Source: CAYMRB01 sp964392615 (lineage in GTDB: Bacteria; Planctomycetota; UBA8108). From it: 11,507 nt of DNA. Position numbers and translations under genes: made by a program. Under the pieces are notes generated by a model. That model saw only the letters and a list, made by a program, of their open reading frames with translations, did not search any database and was not told the DNA's origin. The stretch spans positions 1 to 11,507 of the forward strand of contig CAYMRB010000335.1 in the NCBI GenBank assembly GCA_964392615.1. Reading direction: 5' to 3'. Positions 7,512 through 11,507 of this stretch are shown here, piece after piece; position 1 is the stretch's first letter, and each line of letters starts with the position of its first letter.

Positions 7512-7538
7512 CTATCGGCGGGGCGAACTAAAACCTGG
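7512..7538 (-). promoter_or_regulatory. FliA (sigma28)-like promoter upstream of the chemoreceptor
   Basis: On the minus strand CCAGGTTT (7538-7531) and GCCGATAG (7519-7512) are separated by exactly 11 nt. The enterobacterial sigma28 consensus is TAAAGTTT-N11-GCCGATAA, so the -10 matches 7 of 8 and the -35 matches 5 of 8, including the GTTT core. Transcription would start near 7505, about 90 nt before the GTG at 7416. Chemoreceptor genes are well-known members of the sigma28 regulon, which supports the call. Only one site is seen, so chance cannot be excluded. Confidence 0.5.
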
Positions 7539-7625
7539 AACGGCAAGCCGCGGCGCGGTACTTCTCATTCGACCCGTCGTCGGTGCGGCGGCATTCCGTC
7601 GGGATTCTGAGTGGAGACGATTCGG

Positions 7626-8207
7626 ATGACGGCATCGGACGAGAGAAGCCCGTCGAAGAGCCGGTTACCGGTGCTTGTCGGCTTCGTGGCTCTTCTGTGG
7701 ATCGTGTTCCTCGTCGATCTCGTGCTGCCGGGAGAGCTGACCGCCTACGGGGTCCGGCCGCGGGAGGTGCGGGGGCTTCTCGGCATTCTGTTCATGCCGT
7801 TCGTGCACGGGGATCTCTGGCACCTGGTGTCGAACACGCTGCCGCTGCTCGTCCTCGGCTGGTTCGTCCTCCTGCGCGGCGTGACGGAGTTCGTCGAGGT
7901 CACCATCGTCGTCGCCGGGCTGGGAGGGCTCGGGACGTGGACCATCGGCGGCGCAAGCTCGCTGCACGTGGGTGCGTCGGGTGTCGTGTTCGGGTACCTC
8001 GGCTACCTGCTGTGGCGCGGCTGGCTCGAGCGCAGCTTCTTCTCGCTCGCCGTCGCCGTGATCGTCGGCCTCTTCTACGGAGGCGCGCTCTGGGGCGTGC
8101 TGCCGGGGAAGCCGGGCATCTCGTGGGAGGGGCACCTCTGCGGCCTCCTCGCCGGCGCCGCCTGCGCGTGGCTGATGGTGCGATTCGGCGGCGATAGCGA
8201 GAAATAG
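7626..8207 (+). CDS. Rhomboid-family intramembrane serine protease
   Basis: Compact membrane protease of 193 aa with about six hydrophobic segments and no large soluble domain. The family signatures are intact: HLVSN at 66-70 (HxxxN), GASG at 116-119 with the nucleophile Ser118, and GHLCGLLAG from 169 with the partner His170. These are the catalytic dyad of rhomboids, which cut transmembrane segments of substrate proteins within the lipid bilayer, so the enzyme should be active. The start is ATG 7626, with TGGAG ending 9 nt upstream (7612-7616); a GTG at 7611 would add five residues and has a poorer site. It is divergent from the chemoreceptor across about 210 nt and ends 21 nt from the convergent htpG stop. 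No clear promoter was found in front of it. The substrate is unknown. Confidence 0.92.
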   Translation: MTASDERSPSKSRLPVLVGFVALLWIVFLVDLVLPGELTAYGVRPREVRGLLGILFMPFVHGDLWHLVSNTLPLLVLGWFVLLRGVTEFVEVTIVVAGLGGLGTWTIGGASSLHVGASGVVFGYLGYLLWRGWLERSFFSLAVAVIVGLFYGGALWGVLPGKPGISWEGHLCGLLAGAACAWLMVRFGGDSEK

Positions 8208-8228
8208 CGGCCCGCCCGAAACGGACTG

Positions 8229-10193
8229 CTACGACTCGTCGGAGGGCGACTCCTCGGCCGCCGCACCGAGCCGGCCGCCAGCGGCGTCCTCGAGCGTCGC
8301 ATTCATTCGCTCGACGAGCTCGTGCGGATCGGAGAGATAGCCGTCGAGGAGCATCGCGCCTTCGAAAATTTGCTCGCACGCGCGCGGCAGGAAGTCGTCC
8401 CCGCGGTCCGCCTCGAAGATCTTCGCCAGCTTGTGCACCAGCGGGTGCTTCGCGTTGAGTTCGAGGACCCGCTTCGGGAGATCCGTGTCCTTGTTCAGGT
8501 GGCGGAACACGCGATCCATGTGAGAGGACATGCCGTCCTCGTTGACGAGACATGCGGGGGAGTCGACGAGCCGCTCGCTCGCGCGCACGTCGGTCACGCG
8601 GTCGCCGAGGACGTCCTTGAAACGCTCCGCGAGAGCCGCGATGTCGACAGCGGACGCCTCGCTCGCGTCGTCCGCTCCGTCGTCGTCCTCGTCGGCTCCC
8701 GAGCCGAAGCGGAGATCCTCGGGCTTGACTTGATCCGCCGAAACGAGCTGCTTCTCGGCGTACTCGCCGAGGTTGCCCAGCACGAACTCGTCGGACACGT
8801 CGGTGAGATAGAGCACCTCGATGTCGTTCTTGCGGAAGACCTCGAGTCGCGGGTCGCGAAGCAGCGCTTCACGGCTCGCGCCGGTGAGGTAGTAGATCGC
8901 CTTCTGGTCGTCCGACATGCGGGCGACGTACTCGGCGAGCGACACGAGGCCCTTCTCGTCATCACAGGTCGAGCTGTTGAAGCGAAGGAGCTCGGCGAAT
9001 TTCTCGCGGTTGGGGAAGTCACTGTGGCCTTCCTTCAGGACGATCCCGAACGTGCGCCAGAGCTCGCCGTACTCGTCAGGGTTCTTCTCGGCCAGCTCCA
9101 GCAGGCAGCCGAGCAGCTTGCGGGTGAGCGTGTCGCGGATCTTGATGACGATGCTGTTCTCCTGCAACGTCTCGCGCGACACGTTGAGCGGCAGATCCTC
9201 GGACTCCACGACACCGGTGACGAAGCGCAGGTACTTCGGCAGCAGATCCTTGTTCTCGCCGTCGATCAGCACGCGCTTGACGTAGAGCTGCAGGCTGACC
9301 TCGCGCTCGCCGAAGCCGAACATCTCCGCGTTCGCCTTCGGGACGAACAGCAGCGCCGAAAACTGCAGCGGCACGTCGACCGAGAAGTGGAGGTGCGTCG
9401 CGGACTCGTTGCCGGGGAACGTCAGGTACTCGAAGAATTCCTTGTACTGCTCGTCCTTCGTCGCCGACGGCTGCTCGCGCCACAAAGCGGTGACGGCATT
9501 GACGGCTTCGTCGCCGATGCGGATCGGAAACGGCACGAAGTTCGAGTACTTCTTGACCGCGCCCTTGATCATCTCGAGGTCGGCGAAACGGTCCTCATCC
9601 TCTCGCAACCACACCTCGATGCGCGTGCCGCGATTCACGTCGTCCTCGACGTCCGCGACGGTGTAGCTGCCGAGTCCGTCGCTCGTCCAGCAGACGGCGG
9701 TCGCATCGAGCGCCTTCGATCGACTCGTGACGACGACCTTCTTCGCGGCCATGAACACCGAATAGAAGCCGACGCCGAAGCGACCGATCAGGCTGACGTC
9801 GTCGCTGGCGCCAGCGGCCTCGTCGCCCTCCTTGCCGACGGGACTCTCCCCCTCGCCGCGCACCTGCTCGAGGAATGCGGCCGCCCCGGAGTGGGCGATC
9901 GTGCCGAGGTTCTCGCGGATCTCATCGGCCGTCATCCCGACGCCTGTGTCGGCGATCGTCAGGACTTTCGCGCCGCCCTCCTCGCGCGAGTCGATCGAGA
10001 TCTCGAGCGGCGCATCGTCCTGGAAGACCGCCTCGCCACGCACCTGTGCGAAGCGCACCTTCTCGAGGGCGTCCGTCGCGTTGGAGACCAGCTCGCGGAC
10101 GAAGATATCCTTCGACGTGTAGACCGAATGGACCAGGATATCGAGGAGCTGACTGATCTCGGCCTTGAACTCGTGGCGCGTGGATTCGGACAT
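8229..10193 (-). CDS. htpG: Molecular chaperone HtpG (Hsp90 family)
   Basis: ATP-dependent cytoplasmic Hsp90 chaperone, 654 aa against 624 in E. coli. The N-terminal GHKL ATPase domain has ELVSNATDAL at 34-43 with the catalytic Glu34 and Mg-ligand Asn38, ADTGVGM at 81-87, LGTIAHSGA at 96-104 and GRFGVGFYS at 137-145. The middle domain contains the amphipathic LPLNVSRETLQ segment with the ATP-contacting Arg. The C-terminal dimerisation domain has VNEDGMSSHMDRVFR and the NAKHPLVHKL segment. The lid between LGTIAHSGA and GRFG is about 14 residues longer than in E. coli HtpG and is acidic. There is also an acidic stretch (GADEDDDGADDASE) before the C-terminal domain and a polar tail after it. The start is ATG 10193; no good Shine-Dalgarno sequence is visible, but the start matches the family N-terminus. 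It has its own promoter. Confidence 0.97.
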   Translation of the reverse strand: MSESTRHEFKAEISQLLDILVHSVYTSKDIFVRELVSNATDALEKVRFAQVRGEAVFQDDAPLEISIDSREEGGAKVLTIADTGVGMTADEIRENLGTIAHSGAAAFLEQVRGEGESPVGKEGDEAAGASDDVSLIGRFGVGFYSVFMAAKKVVVTSRSKALDATAVCWTSDGLGSYTVADVEDDVNRGTRIEVWLREDEDRFADLEMIKGAVKKYSNFVPFPIRIGDEAVNAVTALWREQPSATKDEQYKEFFEYLTFPGNESATHLHFSVDVPLQFSALLFVPKANAEMFGFGEREVSLQLYVKRVLIDGENKDLLPKYLRFVTGVVESEDLPLNVSRETLQENSIVIKIRDTLTRKLLGCLLELAEKNPDEYGELWRTFGIVLKEGHSDFPNREKFAELLRFNSSTCDDEKGLVSLAEYVARMSDDQKAIYYLTGASREALLRDPRLEVFRKNDIEVLYLTDVSDEFVLGNLGEYAEKQLVSADQVKPEDLRFGSGADEDDDGADDASEASAVDIAALAERFKDVLGDRVTDVRASERLVDSPACLVNEDGMSSHMDRVFRHLNKDTDLPKRVLELNAKHPLVHKLAKIFEADRGDDFLPRACEQIFEGAMLLDGYLSDPHELVERMNATLEDAAGGRLGAAAEESPSDES

Positions 10194-10240
10194 GGTCGCT
10201 AGGGGTGAAGTCGGTTGCGGTGGATCGTCGCGAATCCGCC

Positions 10241-10269
10241 TTTATGCGGTCCGGGCCGCCCGCTGTCAA
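10241..10269 (-). promoter_or_regulatory. Sigma70-type promoter of htpG
   Basis: On the minus strand a perfect -35 TTGACA (10269-10264) and a -10 CATAAA (10246-10241, 4 of 6) are 17 nt apart, in the 117-nt gap between the phosphatase stop and the htpG start. Transcription would start near 10234, giving a leader of about 40 nt. I see no CIRCE inverted repeat and no good sigma32 box, although the CATAAA element only loosely resembles the sigma32 -10 (CCCCATNT). Confidence 0.6.
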
Positions 10270-10310
10270 CGCTCCACAGGTCGCGAGCGCCCGCTTCACG
10301 CCGCCGCGCC

Positions 10311-11357
10311 TCAGAGGCCGGGTACGGCGGCGATCTCCCCGGGATTGCGAAATACCTGCCACAACTCGTCCGGCACCCCTGCGAAGGCTCGGCGCAGGGC
10401 GAGATCGCCGGCGCCGCCTGGCACGGCCCGCAGGAGCACGCGAACGATCCGCCCGCGGAAGCGGCGTGCGATCGCTGCGTAGGTCGGCGGGTCGTCCTCG
10501 CCGGTGTCGCCGACCAGCACGAAGCGTCGGCGCGGGAGAGCATGGAGCAGCGCGGGCAGGACCCGTTCCTTGTGCCGTCGTGGCGAGCGCAAGAACTCGA
10601 CGAGCGAGCGGTCCCTGAGGCGGAAGCGCCGCAGGTGGAACGAGCCGCCGGGAAAGGCGCGTGCGCCGAGGAACTCGACGAGCGGTTCGTAGAGCTGCCA
10701 GGGCGAGCCCGACAGATAGTGAAAGGACGCTCCGGAGGCCGCCCAGCGCGAGTAGAGCTCGGACATGCCGTCGACGGCGCGATAGTCGCGCAGGAACGTG
10801 TTGGCGAGCAGTTCGCGAGTGTCCAGGACGCGCGTGTCCTTGATGGTGTCGTCGATGTCGGAGACGACGGAGACCCCGTCGCGGTCGACGATCTCGGCCT
10901 CCCCTTCCAGGGAGCGCGCGTCACCCGGTCCCAAGAGCACGCGCCAGCCGATGCGCGAGGTCACGCCGGCACTTCGAGCCGCGGCGAGCTGGTCGCCGTC
11001 AACGGTCAGCGACGCCTCGAAGTGCCCATCCGCCGCGGAAGCTGGCAGTCGCCACACCGTGGCGCCGAGGGAGATCGCGAGCCGCTTGTCCCGCTCGTTG
11101 TCGACGACGAACGCCCGCGCGCGGCGCAAGAAGGTCTCGGCTGCGGCGTCATGGCGCTCGAGCCCGAGGCTCTTGCGCAGCACGTGAAGCGCCGCACGAC
11201 GCCGCAGGCTGTCCTCTTCCGGCTCGAAGATCCAACCGTGCACGGGAACGGTCCACGCATCCTCGTCCTTCAGGCGATGCGCGAACGAGCGGAAGAACAG
11301 CACGCGCTCGTCGCCGCGAACGGGGGACTGTGGGTCGACGGAAGGAAGCTCGGACAT
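10311..11357 (-). CDS. App1-like phosphatase (DUF2183 / APP1 catalytic domain)
   Basis: A 348-aa protein resembling the catalytic region of yeast App1, a phosphatidate phosphatase of the HAD superfamily. The N-terminal half (about 15-155) has a VPVHGWIFEPEE segment, as in bacterial members. The catalytic half has VSDIDDTIK at 165-173 with the HAD nucleophile motif DIDDT (Asp167, Asp169), YLSGSPWQLY at 214-223 (motif II Ser/Thr region), Lys263, and LVGDTGEDDP at 281-290 as the acidic motif IV, followed by PTYAAIARRF. All expected HAD residues are present. Bacterial members are assumed to hydrolyse phosphate from a lipid or other phosphoester, but their substrate is not established. No signal peptide or membrane segment is seen. 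The start is ATG 11357, without a Shine-Dalgarno sequence. It lies 117 nt upstream of htpG on the same strand, and htpG has its own promoter. Confidence 0.9.
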   Translation of the reverse strand: MSELPSVDPQSPVRGDERVLFFRSFAHRLKDEDAWTVPVHGWIFEPEEDSLRRRAALHVLRKSLGLERHDAAAETFLRRARAFVVDNERDKRLAISLGATVWRLPASAADGHFEASLTVDGDQLAAARSAGVTSRIGWRVLLGPGDARSLEGEAEIVDRDGVSVVSDIDDTIKDTRVLDTRELLANTFLRDYRAVDGMSELYSRWAASGASFHYLSGSPWQLYEPLVEFLGARAFPGGSFHLRRFRLRDRSLVEFLRSPRRHKERVLPALLHALPRRRFVLVGDTGEDDPPTYAAIARRFRGRIVRVLLRAVPGGAGDLALRRAFAGVPDELWQVFRNPGEIAAVPGL

Positions 11358-11365
11358 CGCCGCGG

Positions 11366-11371
11366 ATTCTA
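11366..11371 (-). promoter_or_regulatory. Possible -10 box for a leaderless phosphatase transcript
   Basis: TAGAAT on the minus strand (5 of 6 to TATAAT) ends 8 nt before the ATG at 11357, so transcription would start within about two bases of the start codon. This fits the missing Shine-Dalgarno sequence. No credible -35 box lies 16-18 nt upstream, where the DNA runs into the hexamer array, so the call is weak. Confidence 0.35.
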
Positions 11372-11398
11372 ACCCGACGGGGCGATGGAGAGGGGTAC

Positions 11399-11507
<109 letters not shown>

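Noticed and set aside
8208..8228. Possible bidirectional terminator between the convergent rhomboid and htpG genes
   Set aside because: The 21-nt gap has no inverted repeat with a usable stem and no T-run.
8322..10202. A 626-codon open frame on the plus strand opposite htpG
   Set aside because: Mirror of htpG; the minus strand is an unmistakable Hsp90.

Overview
This is a GC-rich bacterial window (about two thirds G+C by eye, not computed) with dense coding and a strong third-position G/C bias, which makes many long false reading frames on the opposite strand. The gene set (aerobic-type molybdenum hydroxylase, chemoreceptor, rhomboid protease, HtpG, App1-type phosphatase) and the hexanucleotide array at the right edge suit a free-living GC-rich Gram-negative such as a myxobacterium, other deltaproteobacterium or planctomycete. 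No rRNA or other phylogenetic marker is present, so the phylum is not settled.

Layout. Positions 1-171 hold the N-terminal fragment of an unrecognised leftward gene, with a good sigma70-type promoter at 328-356. Positions 563-4543 form a four-gene leftward operon: FAD subunit, [2Fe-2S] subunit and molybdopterin subunit of a xanthine dehydrogenase-family hydroxylase, then a MoaD/ThiS-like sulfur carrier. The three enzyme subunits are tightly packed (gaps of 16 and 5 nt); the MoaD-like gene follows after 39 nt. A TTGACA promoter lies at 4603-4632. Positions 4753-7416 hold a leftward 887-aa chemoreceptor whose sensor is an internally duplicated helical module and whose upstream region carries a FliA (sigma28)-like promoter. 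Divergent from it is a compact rhomboid protease (7626-8207, rightward). Convergent with that, 21 nt away, is HtpG (8229-10193, leftward), with its own TTGACA promoter. Upstream of HtpG is a leftward App1/DUF2183-type phosphatase gene (10311-11357), possibly leaderless. The right edge (from about 11399) is a degenerate GGNNTC hexamer array running off the window.

How the genes work together. Only the hydroxylase operon is a clear functional unit: electrons from the substrate would pass from molybdopterin through two [2Fe-2S] clusters to FAD, and the MoaD-like protein could supply sulfur for the molybdopterin dithiolene. The chemoreceptor, rhomboid, HtpG and phosphatase look like separate transcription units with no evident shared pathway. 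I see no phage, insertion sequence, CRISPR array, tRNA or rRNA. I do not see an obvious new defence or mobile system. The most unusual items are the duplicated chemoreceptor sensor with one cysteine at the same place in each half, and the hexamer array.
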